From Stenotrophomonas nitritireducens (GTDB lineage: Bacteria > Pseudomonadota > Gammaproteobacteria > Xanthomonadales > Xanthomonadaceae), in assembly GCF_001431425.1 (NCBI RefSeq), contig NZ_LDJG01000003.1, positions 124,001 to 188,000 of the forward strand: 64,000 nucleotides of DNA, given 5' to 3'. Of this stretch, positions 1 to 8,221 are shown piece by piece (within the stretch, counting starts at the first letter, position 1; every line of letters starts with the position of its first letter). The translations under genes and the position numbers were made by a program. The notes below the pieces were generated by a model. That model worked only from the letters and a program-made list of their open reading frames with translations. It was not told the origin of the DNA and did not search any database.

Positions 1-2
1 AC

Positions 3-410
3 GTGTGGCCAGCGGAGCTAGAGGCCGCTGCCGGCACGGTTGGCTTCCTGGCTCAAGTCCATACCGCGGCCAAGAATGCGCACGACAAGAATCGTAATGC
101 CCGCTATTGGTACGAGAAGATGTGCCATGCAACCACCAGCGTCGATTTCTGGCGTTCAATGACCTTGATGTCGAACACGGTCGACCATCGTACCGACCTG
201 TGGAGAGAGATTCCGGCGCAAGCCAGTAAATGGGTGTCGATCTACGAGGCCGATATCCTCGACGCGACCCGAAACGCCATCCGTCACCAAAAGTCAAAAC
301 TCGAACGCACCCTGTACGGAATCAACAAGCCGCCGCAGATCTACCTCATCAAACCCCACGAGGCAGCTCCCGGAAAGAGACTAGAAGAGATCGAGGGAGC
401 GGCGCTGTGA
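3..410 (+). CDS. hypothetical protein, 3' part
   Basis: The reading frame is open from the left edge of the window and ends at a TGA at 408-410. GTG at 3 can be read as a start, but the frame may simply continue upstream, so this is treated as the C-terminal 135 residues of a larger gene. The protein is soluble and charged, with many Trp and Tyr (for example the motif RYWYEK near residue 34) and a basic C-terminal third. I do not recognise a family. It lies 5' of a retron on the same strand, with about 330 bp between its stop and the candidate retron RNA, and could be other island cargo. Confidence 0.5.
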   Translation: MWPAELEAAAGTVGFLAQVHTAAKNAHDKNRNARYWYEKMCHATTSVDFWRSMTLMSNTVDHRTDLWREIPAQASKWVSIYEADILDATRNAIRHQKSKLERTLYGINKPPQIYLIKPHEAAPGKRLEEIEGAAL

Positions 411-744
411 GCGTTGGCAAGCATGCAAGCCCATCGACACGTGGCTTTGTTATTCCGCGTTAGGGAAAATCTGACAGCCGATCGCGGCAACCACTGGCTG
501 CGAGTATCTTGGAAGATCGTAATCTGAACCAGCCCCGCCAGCTCGGCCTCGCACCCGTCCACCGGATGCCGCTCGCCTCTGCGACGGCTGACCGGTGTGC
601 TCGCTGGCACTTCTATGGATCTGCTCCAGCTCATCGGCTGGCGCGGGCCTTGATCGGCCTCCTTGTAAGTGTCCGTGATAACGGGAGTGCCCCCGCTCCA
701 CACTGACTTGCGCGCGCCTCGGAACCCGTGCTAGGCTTTTGCCA
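411..744. other. gap with no recognisable gene
   Basis: No frame here looks like a real protein. The only feature is a weak sigma70-like pair near its end, TTGCGC at 708-713 and TAGGCT at 732-737 with an 18-nt spacer. It could drive the retron RNA and operon that follow. Confidence 0.4.
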
Positions 745-890
745 TACCAGCGACTAGGAGTAGCTCCGGTCTAAGGTCTGGTCCCTAGGGCGTTTTATCA
801 ACTTACGCATGCCCGGTCGCAGGCTAACGCCCGACCGGGCATTTCGTTTTTGCAGCTCTAGCCGGTAATGGGCTACGCTCCCCTCCATTA
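745..890 (+). ncRNA. candidate retron msr-msd RNA
   Basis: The reverse transcriptase starts at 914, and in known retrons the template RNA lies just upstream of it. The clearest structure is an 11-bp perfect stem, arms 809-819 and 832-842 around a 12-nt loop, which would be the msd hairpin. Upstream, GGAG-TAG-CTCC (757-767) contains a TAGC that could supply the branching G. GGAGTAGC (757-764) can pair with GCTACGCTCC (872-881) apart from a 2-nt bulge, a possible a1/a2 pair. A second 7-bp hairpin (876-882/893-899) lies just before the ribosome binding site. The boundaries are guesses. The 809-842 stem is followed by T-rich sequence, so it could also be a terminator of an upstream gene. Confidence 0.45.
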
Positions 891-913
891 TAGGGAGCGA
901 GAGGCCGCGATTC

Positions 914-1870
914 ATGACCCCACAGCCGTTACACAAGCTGTTCGACGCCATGTATCACGGCAAATACCGCTTCGACGAGTTTTTGGCCCTTTCTCCCAGG
1001 GAGAACTACAGCCCGGTTAGCTGGAAGAGCCGCACCATCTATAAGCCATCCAGAATGTTGAGGGACTTTCATACCTTCCTCAACGGCTTTGTCCTAGAGC
1101 ACCTGCCTGTCAACACTTCAGTCTCCTTTGCATATCGCAAAGGGGCAACCCTTATACAGGCGGTGGAGCCCCATGCTAAGAGCCGGGCCTTCTTCCAGGC
1201 CGACCTAGAGCGGTTCTTCGACAGCATCACAACGCCGCTGATTCGCCGGGTCTTGTTGGAGAGCGAGACGCCCGTCGCCGACCTTCATGATCACTTGGAC
1301 CACATCCTCGGGCTGCTCACCATCGATGGGAAGCTACCCATCGGCTACTCCACCTCCCCGATCGTGAGCAACGCCTGTCTGCTCTCTTTTGACCATCGCT
1401 TGGCGCAAGTCAGCCAAGATCGTGGCTGGATTTACACGCGCTACGCCGACGACATCATGCTGTCTACTGAGGATCGCGCCAATCTTTCGAATGCAGGGGC
1501 CGTCATTGAGACCTGCCTCGCCAGTGAACTGGGCGACGAATTCAAACTCAACCCGGCGAAGAGCAAGCTGACCACGGTTGGCCGAAAGGTCAAGCTCTTA
1601 GGGTTGGTGATCCTACCCACAGGAGACATTGCCATTGATCGGGATGTCAGGAACCGCATTGAGGCTTGGATTCACTTCTACCTACGAGACCGGGCGCGGC
1701 TATTGAAGATATTTGAGGAAACATATAGCCAGGGAATGGAAGAAGGATTGGAGCGGCTCAGTGGCATGATCAGCTACACCCACGCTGCCGATCCGGCCTA
1801 TCTTGAAAAGCTTAGGAGAAAGTTCGGCACCACCGTCATTGACAGCCTCCTGCATAGGTCTGCCCAATGA
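914..1870 (+). CDS. retron-type reverse transcriptase
   Basis: A 318-residue protein of the size of retron reverse transcriptases. Visible RT motifs are QADLERFFDSI (the first catalytic Asp, about residue 97), GYSTSPIVSN (144-153), the catalytic YADD box (177-180) and a KLLGLVI segment where many retrons carry VTG. Such enzymes copy a folded RNA into an RNA-linked single-stranded DNA, which holds a partner effector in check. There is no maturase or endonuclease domain, which argues against a group II intron. A GAGAGG ribosome site lies 8 nt before ATG 914. The stop overlaps the next start as ATGA, so RT and effector are translationally coupled. Confidence 0.9.
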   Translation: MTPQPLHKLFDAMYHGKYRFDEFLALSPRENYSPVSWKSRTIYKPSRMLRDFHTFLNGFVLEHLPVNTSVSFAYRKGATLIQAVEPHAKSRAFFQADLERFFDSITTPLIRRVLLESETPVADLHDHLDHILGLLTIDGKLPIGYSTSPIVSNACLLSFDHRLAQVSQDRGWIYTRYADDIMLSTEDRANLSNAGAVIETCLASELGDEFKLNPAKSKLTTVGRKVKLLGLVILPTGDIAIDRDVRNRIEAWIHFYLRDRARLLKIFEETYSQGMEEGLERLSGMISYTHAADPAYLEKLRRKFGTTVIDSLLHRSAQ

Positions 1871-3204
1871 GTCGCCTCCAAGTAACGCTTGAGGCTATCC
1901 AGCACGTTACTCATCTCCACCTTGATATGGATCTCTCCAAGAGCGGACTGATGTGCCTCGTTGGCCGAAACGGGGCAGGAAAGACAACCCTGGTGCGGGC
2001 TCTCCGGAACCTGTCCAACTCAGACACGTTCATACGGACAGCCACGCCTTACGCGTTCTCCCAGAAAAGCCGGATCGTCTACGACTTGGGCGGCGAACAG
2101 GCAACGTTCGCCTATAACAACACCCTTCGTTCTCTGGACTGTCGAGACAAGATATCTAAAGAACTACGTGAACTCGTGGCCGCAGAGCTCCCGATGCCAT
2201 ACGGAGCTCGGTTCAACTACTTCAAAAGCGCAAGTGAGGCCGACCAAGACATTCGGACAGCCATCGCCTTAAAAACCTATCATTGCCCCGGTGAGTTGAT
2301 CGCCTTTTTGAACGCGATCTACGAGACCGACCGCTACTCGGCAATGGCCGAGGTCCGGGTCCGGGGAAAGAACTACTACGCTCTTGTCAGGGAAGATGGG
2401 ACATACATTCGAGAGGATTACCTTAGCTCCGGGGAGCACTTTCTCATCAATCTCTTCCGGACCATCAAGGGTCCCTCGAAGCTGTTGGTGATTGACGAGA
2501 TTGACCTATCCTTAGATGCGGCCGCCCAAGCGAATCTGCCTAGCTGGTTGCGCGAGTTCTCCGGACAATACGATTGTAAGATCCTCTTCACAACGCACTC
2601 CCTCGCACTCATGCGGCAGCTAGAGGTTGATGAGATCTTCTACATGGAAGACAACGCTGGCAGTGTTTCCATCAAGCCTACGTCCTACAGCAATGCGATG
2701 TTGATGTTGTTCGGATTTGCTGGCTATGACAGATACATGTTGACGGAGGACAAGATGCTTGTTGCCTTCATTGAACACCTCATACGACGCTACTGTCCAG
2801 AAACACTACTTACTTACAAGATAATCTTCATCGGAGGGGCCTCTCAAATTGCCGGACTGATTGATGGCAAAGAAGCAGATCAGCTTCTGGCTTCTCAGGA
2901 AAAGGTCGTTGGCATTTTGGACGCTGATCAAAGGAACGAGAAGTTTTCGGATCATCCCCGTATCCGAATGATCCCCTTAGAGAGTGTCGAAGAGGCCATC
3001 CTGGCAGCGAGTCGCGAGGACGCCATGTTCCCGTTCCGCGCGGCGAGAAAAGATTTCTCCAAGGGAAAAGACTTTAACCACTACCTAAAACAGCAGGGTG
3101 CCACTCAAGCCCAGATCTTCGACTATTTGATAGCTCGTCATGAATCGGCGTTCCAAGACATTGCGGAGTTTTTGCGCGGCTTCTTGCCTCCTCCTCATAG
3201 ATAG
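1867..3204 (+). CDS. retron effector: ATPase with C-terminal TOPRIM-like domain
   Basis: A 445-residue protein. The N-terminal half is an ABC/SMC-like ATPase: Walker [10 protein letters not shown] (33-41), signature LSSGE (186-190), Walker B LLVIDEI (206-212) and a TTHS H-loop (242-245). The C-terminal third resembles the TOPRIM nuclease module of OLD-type proteins: an acidic TED at 293-295 and a GILDAD metal-binding motif at 349-354, followed by a glutamate-rich [10 protein letters not shown]. Retrons pairing an RT with an ATPase-TOPRIM protein are a described tripartite anti-phage layout (type I-B, from memory). The 4-nt overlap with the RT gene supports one operon. Its trigger and substrate cannot be read from sequence. 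Confidence 0.85.
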   Translation: MSRLQVTLEAIQHVTHLHLDMDLSKSGLMCLVGRNGAGKTTLVRALRNLSNSDTFIRTATPYAFSQKSRIVYDLGGEQATFAYNNTLRSLDCRDKISKELRELVAAELPMPYGARFNYFKSASEADQDIRTAIALKTYHCPGELIAFLNAIYETDRYSAMAEVRVRGKNYYALVREDGTYIREDYLSSGEHFLINLFRTIKGPSKLLVIDEIDLSLDAAAQANLPSWLREFSGQYDCKILFTTHSLALMRQLEVDEIFYMEDNAGSVSIKPTSYSNAMLMLFGFAGYDRYMLTEDKMLVAFIEHLIRRYCPETLLTYKIIFIGGASQIAGLIDGKEADQLLASQEKVVGILDADQRNEKFSDHPRIRMIPLESVEEAILAASREDAMFPFRAARKDFSKGKDFNHYLKQQGATQAQIFDYLIARHESAFQDIAEFLRGFLPPPHR

Positions 3205-3245
3205 AGGTTGTTGGCGCATATTGGCGGCCACACCGGCTCGAGGTT

Positions 3246-3341
3246 AACCCCCGAATCACCTACATCTCCACAGACCAAGGCTGGCTGTATCTGGCCGTGA
3301 TCCTGGATCTGTACTCGCGCAAGGTCGTGAGCTGGTCGATG
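3246..3341 (+). pseudogene. IS3-family transposase (OrfB) fragment
   Basis: Thirty-two codons read [20 protein letters not shown] and continue [13 protein letters not shown], the beginning of the rve integrase core of IS3-family OrfB, including the D of the DDE triad. No start, no continuation and no inverted repeats are visible. It is a remnant and begins 41 bp after the retron effector stops, so it may mark one edge of the retron insertion. Confidence 0.75.
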
Positions 3342-3812
3342 TCAGAGCTGGTTTTCCGGTTACGGCACCTCCCCAGATATGCGGTTCTCCAAGGCTACTG
3401 CGCAACACTGAATACCCCCGGCATCATTTATGTGTTGCGCTCGGCAAGTTCCACAACGCAACAACTTGGCCACTTAGTTTCACGCAACATTGCGCGTGTC
3501 CAGACCTCAGAAAAGCACTACGAAAGCCGCATCGATTGCTCGCAACACCTCAAACAACTACCAAGATTGCGAAATTTCCATTACATTTGTAGTGCCCGCG
3601 GTCCTCATCCCCGCAGGCCCAGTTGATTGATGCTGAGGAAATGCCCCCATCTGCAGCGGACATCCTCCTCATTTACTGCGGAAACCTGTCCCAGATTTGG
3701 CGGAGCTTTGGATCAGCCAATACTTATACGCCGGCCATCAGCGGACAGTCGTTGAAGGCTAGCAAGCGAAGACCCTGCACCAATCTATCTGGCTACTTGA
3801 GTCGGAGGAACG
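3342..3812. other. gap with no recognisable gene
   Basis: Relatively AT-rich sequence between the transposase remnant and a broken lipoprotein gene. Two short open frames on the plus strand show no family resemblance or good ribosome site, so I see nothing that can be supported. Confidence 0.4.
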
Positions 3813-5164
3813 TCAAAGAACGCCGCCTAGCACTTCTCCAGCCAAGCGATCATCCACGATCCACGTGAACGAATTGCCTGAAGAGCGCGCCACGACCCCG
3901 ATCTCTAGGCGCGTCACCGCTTGCCGGCGAATTTTCCTTTCGATCGCGCGAGGCAGCACAAATTCGTGGACAGAACCGCGGTGGACCCTATAGGTCAATA
4001 CGAAACGGCCACCCTGAATGATGATCTCAGGATTGAGGTAGTGCTCGCTGGCCACAAGGCGGCCGTCTGGATCGAACTCTGACTTATAGCCGGCGGGCAC
4101 GACTCGGTACATTCCTGCGGTGCGTTGAATATCGAATACCGGACGCAGCATGTCTGTCCGGCCATAGATGCGAAGCGGATCGGTGTTTCCCAAGGCTTCT
4201 TGTCGCGTCCACCACTCGGCCCTCCTGTCGTCAGTCAGCTGGGGCGACTCAACCCAGTTGCGGCCTCGCTCTCGATCGCCGGCGGATCCCGCAGCGCCGA
4301 TGCGGAGCATCTTCTCGAGCAGCCAGCGCGAGTCGTTGCCGCCCTGAAGGCTGAAGTCACTATTCAAGATCGGGGAGGTGGAGTCGATCAAACCCATCCG
4401 CAACAGAATCATGTCCACATAGTGGCGAACTTCACCGCCTAGACCTTCAAGATATGCATCACCAACATCACTATGAACGCCAGGAAGCGGTATGACCCGA
4501 ATCCGGCCGTTCGAATCAGACACATCTTGGTCGACGCGGAAGAAGATACGTCGCTCGTCGAGCGAAACAAAATGCATTACGTGATCTACTGACGCCGGGA
4601 TCCCCAACAGGAGGTTTCGCCGCTGACCGGTGGCCACGGTGAGGCCGCTCCACGGGAAAACCCGGCTACGAAAATACGCAGCTCCGCGTCAGGCTGTTGC
4701 AACCGGAGATCTTGGATCTGGGACATGGTGTTATAGCATGCGACCTTGGCTCGAGGCGCACTGGTACTACCAAGAGCGCCATCCCAGAATTTCGCCAATA
4801 GCCTGCCTTGAGTGGCCGTTCCTTCGTAATACTGGACTTGCGCCATCACCTCGCTTCCGTGCGATAGCTTGTCGTTGATATGTGCCACGATGGTCTGGCG
4901 TCCGCTTATCTTGACCGCCGCGCGATCGTTCCAAGTTCCATCGAACAGCACAGGAACCACGACCACCCGACGATTGTCAATCGAAGCAGCCACGCGCCAT
5001 GGACTGACGGTACGGCGAGCGTCCACGATTTTCTGCAAATCGTTAAGTGGGAGCGGACGCGGCGAGGTAGCGCAACTGGTCAAAGAAATGAGCAATACGC
5101 CCCCGCCGATCAGACGCCACACGCGGCCAAAGTCAACCCGAATCTTTTCCATTTCAAAACCCAC
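3813..5164 (-). pseudogene. Tle1-like (DUF2235) lipoprotein, broken by internal deletion/frameshift
   Basis: Two overlapping minus-strand frames form one gene. The 5' frame (5164-4586) has a lipoprotein signal ending LTSC, then VPVLFDGTWND and the nucleophile motif GFSRGAA, features of the DUF2235/Tle1 alpha/beta-hydrolase family of phospholipase effectors. The 3' frame (from about 4637 to 3813) resumes with VATGQRRNLLLGIPASVDH and carries PGVHSDVG, the region of the catalytic His/Asp. The family normally has some 30 or more residues between these blocks (LxxFDTVA). Here GFSRGAAS runs almost straight into VATGQ in another frame, so a deletion that also shifted frame is the simplest explanation. 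The product should be inactive unless the read is wrong. Confidence 0.7.
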
Positions 5165-5241
5165 TTCTAACTCCTACCTTGCATTCCACCACGAGCAGCC
5201 GACCGCTCTTGAGCTTGGCGACGAAGTCGGGGTAGGTTCCT

Positions 5242-6147
5242 TCACTTCTCGGCTTCCGCCGGCACACGCACGAAGTCCACATACAAGCGCTTCGCCAAGG
5301 CCCTGCCTGCCTTGCCCAATGGCCGGGTGCTCACCAGCACGGCATCGCATAGGGCTGGCTTGCGTAGTGCAATGCACTCTGCGCGCAGTACAGCCCGATA
5401 CTTGATGACTTGGTAGATGCCCCGCATGAGCTCGGCGTCGCTGGCGTTGCTGGCTTTGACCTCCACGGCCAAGCTCTCGCGCCCATTGGTGAAATAGGCA
5501 TCTAGGCTGTCGCCGGAACTCAGTCTGTGCTCGTTCACCCCGGCCTCGAATGCTCCGTAGTCCTCGAACCATTCCGAGTGCGCTGCCACCCAGGCCTTAA
5601 GTGCTTTGTGCGTGGCGCTTTCGGGCCGGTAGGCGGTCGGAATGGCAGGCAGTTCAATGGGGTTCCCTTCGTCGGGGTTGGCATGTGCCGCGTCGAGCAC
5701 GTCCGCCCCTAAGGCGTGAGCCACCCGGTCCCACTTCGGCCCGTAGTCGAACACCGCGGCCATGGCGGCTTGGATGTAGGCCTCGCGGTTGGCAGCCATC
5801 CCTGCCCCGCCGTCGTTGAAATAGTAGTGGGCGACTTCATCCGCACCATGACCGGGTAACTGGGTATCGGCTTGGACGACGATAAGGTTTAGCGGCGGAA
5901 TCTTCTCGCCCCACTGCTCACCCAACTCCTGGATGGCGAAGCCCACGGCTCCAACGGCCGGGCCATACAAGGTCTTGCGGGCCTTCGGCTCCAGACCATG
6001 GAGGCGCTCTAGCTCGGCGGCGAGCTCCCCGTAGGTGATAGGCCGCCCGATCTTGGCCCGTTGGATGAGGATGGACGGAATGTGAGGCACCACCTCACTG
6101 CGCCATGGTGAACGCGCCAGCTCTTGCCGGTTCCAGTCGTAGGCCAT
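5242..6147 (-). CDS. hypothetical protein with PD-(D/E)XK-like C-terminus
   Basis: A 301-residue soluble protein of no family I can name. The N-terminal part (residues 1-110) contains a conserved-looking ITYGELA segment seen in small DNA-binding or methyltransferase-like folds. The C-terminal part has GDSLDAYF (212-219) followed about 10 residues on by LAVEVKAS (226-233). This D-x(n)-E-x-K layout in predicted strands is typical of PD-(D/E)XK nucleases. It lies between the broken lipoprotein and the core genome, at the right edge of the accessory region, and could be an orphan restriction-like or defence protein. The enzymatic role is inference only. Confidence 0.6.
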   Translation of the reverse strand: MAYDWNRQELARSPWRSEVVPHIPSILIQRAKIGRPITYGELAAELERLHGLEPKARKTLYGPAVGAVGFAIQELGEQWGEKIPPLNLIVVQADTQLPGHGADEVAHYYFNDGGAGMAANREAYIQAAMAAVFDYGPKWDRVAHALGADVLDAAHANPDEGNPIELPAIPTAYRPESATHKALKAWVAAHSEWFEDYGAFEAGVNEHRLSSGDSLDAYFTNGRESLAVEVKASNASDAELMRGIYQVIKYRAVLRAECIALRKPALCDAVLVSTRPLGKAGRALAKRLYVDFVRVPAEAEK

Positions 6148-6342
6148 GCAAATCCCCTGAGTACCGGTTGAAGTCTAACTGAGCGTTGGGCCAGGCCGAA
6201 TTGCCCCCTAGCCCTGACAACGCTCACTAATCCACTACACATATATCCATTTCAGGCCATGAATGAATAGTCACGCATTCCTTAACTGTCACTGGGCTCT
6301 ATATGACAGAGAGAAAATCGCTAACCCGTTGCGCACCGCAAC

Positions 6343-6372
6343 TTGCTTTCATTTGAGACCAACTCCTACACT
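6343..6372 (+). promoter_or_regulatory. candidate promoter of the riboswitch/mmsA operon
   Basis: TTGCTT (6343-6348) and TACACT (6367-6372) are separated by 18 nt, placing a start near 6379, just before the first helix of the riboswitch. A perfect 6-bp dyad GTTGCG-CAC-CGCAAC (6328-6342) abuts the -35 and could be an operator. The rest of 6148-6342 shows no gene. Confidence 0.45.
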
Positions 6373-6381
6373 CCGCCGCAT

Positions 6382-6557
6382 CACAGGTGTCCTGCCGCCG
6401 TCACGGTGCGCAGGGTGAAACGGGAAGCCGGTCCGATGCCGGCGCTGCCCCCGCAACGGTAGGCGAGAAAGCCCGACGGACGACCACTGCGCGCAGCGCG
6501 GGAAGGTGTCGGATTGATGCGCGACGCATCGCTCGCAAGCCCGGAGACCGGCCTGTG
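6382..6557 (+). promoter_or_regulatory. cobalamin (B12) riboswitch
   Basis: The conserved parts of the AdoCbl riboswitch occur in order: CGGGAAGCCGGT at 6421-6432, CGCTGCCCCCGCAACGGTA at 6443-6461, and the B12 box AAGCCCGGAGACCGGCC at 6537-6553. A closing P1 helix CACAGG/CCTGTG pairs 6382-6387 with 6552-6557. Such elements usually turn expression down when cobalamin is bound. The first gene downstream is mmsA, 141 nt after the aptamer, with no other gene between. Confidence 0.92.
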
Positions 6558-6641
6558 CGGGATGTCTGGAAAGGCATCCCTCTCGGGCGTTGCGGTGGGC
6601 GACTCGGCGAGCTGATGGAGCCGCCGTGCGCGCCCGTCATC

Positions 6642-6697
6642 TTGTCCTGTCCTCCACCCCGCCTTCCTTCGCGGGTGTGCGATTTGGAGACAGGCAA
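6642..6697 (+). promoter_or_regulatory. putative ribosome-site-sequestering hairpin of the riboswitch
   Basis: TTG-T-CCTGTC-C-TCC (6642-6655) is complementary to GGAGACAGGCAA (6686-6697) apart from two single-base bulges. The right arm contains the Shine-Dalgarno GGAGA of mmsA, 7 nt before its ATG. This looks like the expression platform and suggests control at translation initiation rather than termination. There is no T-run after it. Confidence 0.6.
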
Positions 6698-8221
6698 ATG
6701 AATGAGATGCATCGTGTTGCGGCCAGCGCCGCGACGGTCAAGCTGCTGATCGACGGCGAGTTCGTCGAGTCCGGCAGCGCGCAGTGGCGCGACGTGGTCA
6801 ACCCGGCGACGCAGGACGTGCTGGCGCGGGTGCCGTTCGCCACCGCCGGCGAGGTCGATGCCGCCGTCGCCTCGGCGAAGGAGGCCTTCAAGCGCTGGCG
6901 CAGGACGCCCATCGGCACCCGCGCGCGCATCTTCCTGAAGTACCAGCAGCTGATCCGGGAGCACATGGGTGAGCTGGCCACCATCCTCACCGCCGAGCAG
7001 GGCAAGACCCTGCCCGACGCCGAGGGCGACGTGTTCCGTGGCCTGGAAGTGGTCGAGCACGCCGCCGCCATCGGCAACCTGCAACTGGGCGAGCTGGCCA
7101 ACAACGTCGCTAGCGGCGTGGACACCTACACCCTGCTGCAGCCGCTGGGCGTGTGCGCCGGCATCACCCCGTTCAACTTCCCGGCGATGATCCCGCTGTG
7201 GATGTTCCCGATGGCGATCGCCACCGGCAACACCTTCGTGCTCAAGCCATCGGAGCAGGACCCGATGGTGACGATGAGGCTGGTGGAGCTGGCGCTGGAA
7301 GCCGGCCTGCCGAAGGGCGTGCTCAACGTCGTCCACGGCGGCGAAGACGTGGTCAACGCGATCTGCGACCACCCGGACATCAAGGCGGTGTCGTTCGTCG
7401 GCTCGACCAGGGTCGGCACCCACGTCTACAACCGCGCCTCGCTGGCTGGCAAACGCGTGCAGTGCATGATGGGCGCGAAGAACCACGCGGTCATCCTGCC
7501 CGACGCCAACAAGGAGCAGACCCTCAACGCGATGGCCGGCGCCGCGTTCGGCGCGGCCGGCCAGCGCTGCATGGCGGCCTCGACGGTGGTGCTGGTGGGC
7601 GAGGCGCGCGGCTGGATTCCCGGGCTCGTCACCAAGGCCAGGACGCTGAAGGTCAACGCCGGCACCGAACCCGGCACCGACGTCGGCCCGGTGATTTCCT
7701 GCGCCGCGCGCGAGCGCATCGAGGCGCTGATCGCCTCCGGCATCGAACAGGGCGCAACCCTCGAACTCGACGGCCGCAGGCCGGAGGTGCCCGGCTTCGA
7801 GCGTGGCAACTTCGTCGGCCCCACCATCTTCTCCGGCGTGAAGCCGGGCATGCGCATCTACGACGAGGAAATCTTCGGCCCGGTGCTGGTGATCCTCGAG
7901 GCCGAAACGCTGGACGACGCCATCGCGCTGGTCAATGCCAACCCCAACGGCAATGGCACCGCCGTGTTCACCCAGAGCGGCGCGGCGGCGCGCAGGTTCC
8001 AGGAGGAGATCGATGTCGGCCAGGTCGGCATCAACCTGCCGATCCCGGTGCCGCTGCCGATGTTCTCCTTCACCGGCTCGCGCGCGTCCAAGCTCGGCGA
8101 CCTCGGCCCCTACGGCAAGCAGGTTGTCACCTTCTATACCCAGACCAAGACGGTGACGGCGCGCTGGTTCGACGACGAGACCGCCGGCCACGGCGTCAAC
8201 ACCACGATCAACCTGAAGTGA
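6698..8221 (+). CDS. mmsA: methylmalonate-semialdehyde dehydrogenase (CoA-acylating)
   Basis: A 507-residue ALDH-superfamily enzyme, the usual MmsA length. It converts methylmalonate semialdehyde, NAD and CoA to propionyl-CoA, the last step of valine breakdown. Visible features are the substrate-anchoring [17 protein letters not shown] segment, the cofactor loop [11 protein letters not shown] and the catalytic Cys in [12 protein letters not shown] 6698 was chosen because GGAGA lies 7 nt upstream. A longer frame from 6590 would run through the riboswitch expression platform. It heads a five-gene valine operon under a B12 riboswitch. The stop overlaps the next ATG by one base. Confidence 0.95.
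   Translation: MNEMHRVAASAATVKLLIDGEFVESGSAQWRDVVNPATQDVLARVPFATAGEVDAAVASAKEAFKRWRRTPIGTRARIFLKYQQLIREHMGELATILTAEQGKTLPDAEGDVFRGLEVVEHAAAIGNLQLGELANNVASGVDTYTLLQPLGVCAGITPFNFPAMIPLWMFPMAIATGNTFVLKPSEQDPMVTMRLVELALEAGLPKGVLNVVHGGEDVVNAICDHPDIKAVSFVGSTRVGTHVYNRASLAGKRVQCMMGAKNHAVILPDANKEQTLNAMAGAAFGAAGQRCMAASTVVLVGEARGWIPGLVTKARTLKVNAGTEPGTDVGPVISCAARERIEALIASGIEQGATLELDGRRPEVPGFERGNFVGPTIFSGVKPGMRIYDEEIFGPVLVILEAETLDDAIALVNANPNGNGTAVFTQSGAAARRFQEEIDVGQVGINLPIPVPLPMFSFTGSRASKLGDLGPYGKQVVTFYTQTKTVTARWFDDETAGHGVNTTINLK

Noticed and set aside
809..850. The 11-bp hairpin as a simple terminator of an upstream gene
   Set aside because: Not excluded, but the nearest upstream gene ends at 410 and the hairpin lies exactly where a retron RNA is expected, so the msd reading is preferred.
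914..1870. Group II intron or DGR reverse transcriptase
   Set aside because: No maturase/endonuclease domain, intron RNA domain V or template/variable repeat nearby. Size and partner gene fit a retron.
3297..3868. Two short plus-strand frames after the retron
   Set aside because: Only the first 15 codons match a transposase. The rest has no recognisable features.
6401..8191. Long open frame on the minus strand opposite mmsA
   Set aside because: It is His/Arg/Gly-rich with no motifs, the usual shadow of a GC-rich gene. The plus-strand MmsA is unambiguous and the frame overlaps the riboswitch.
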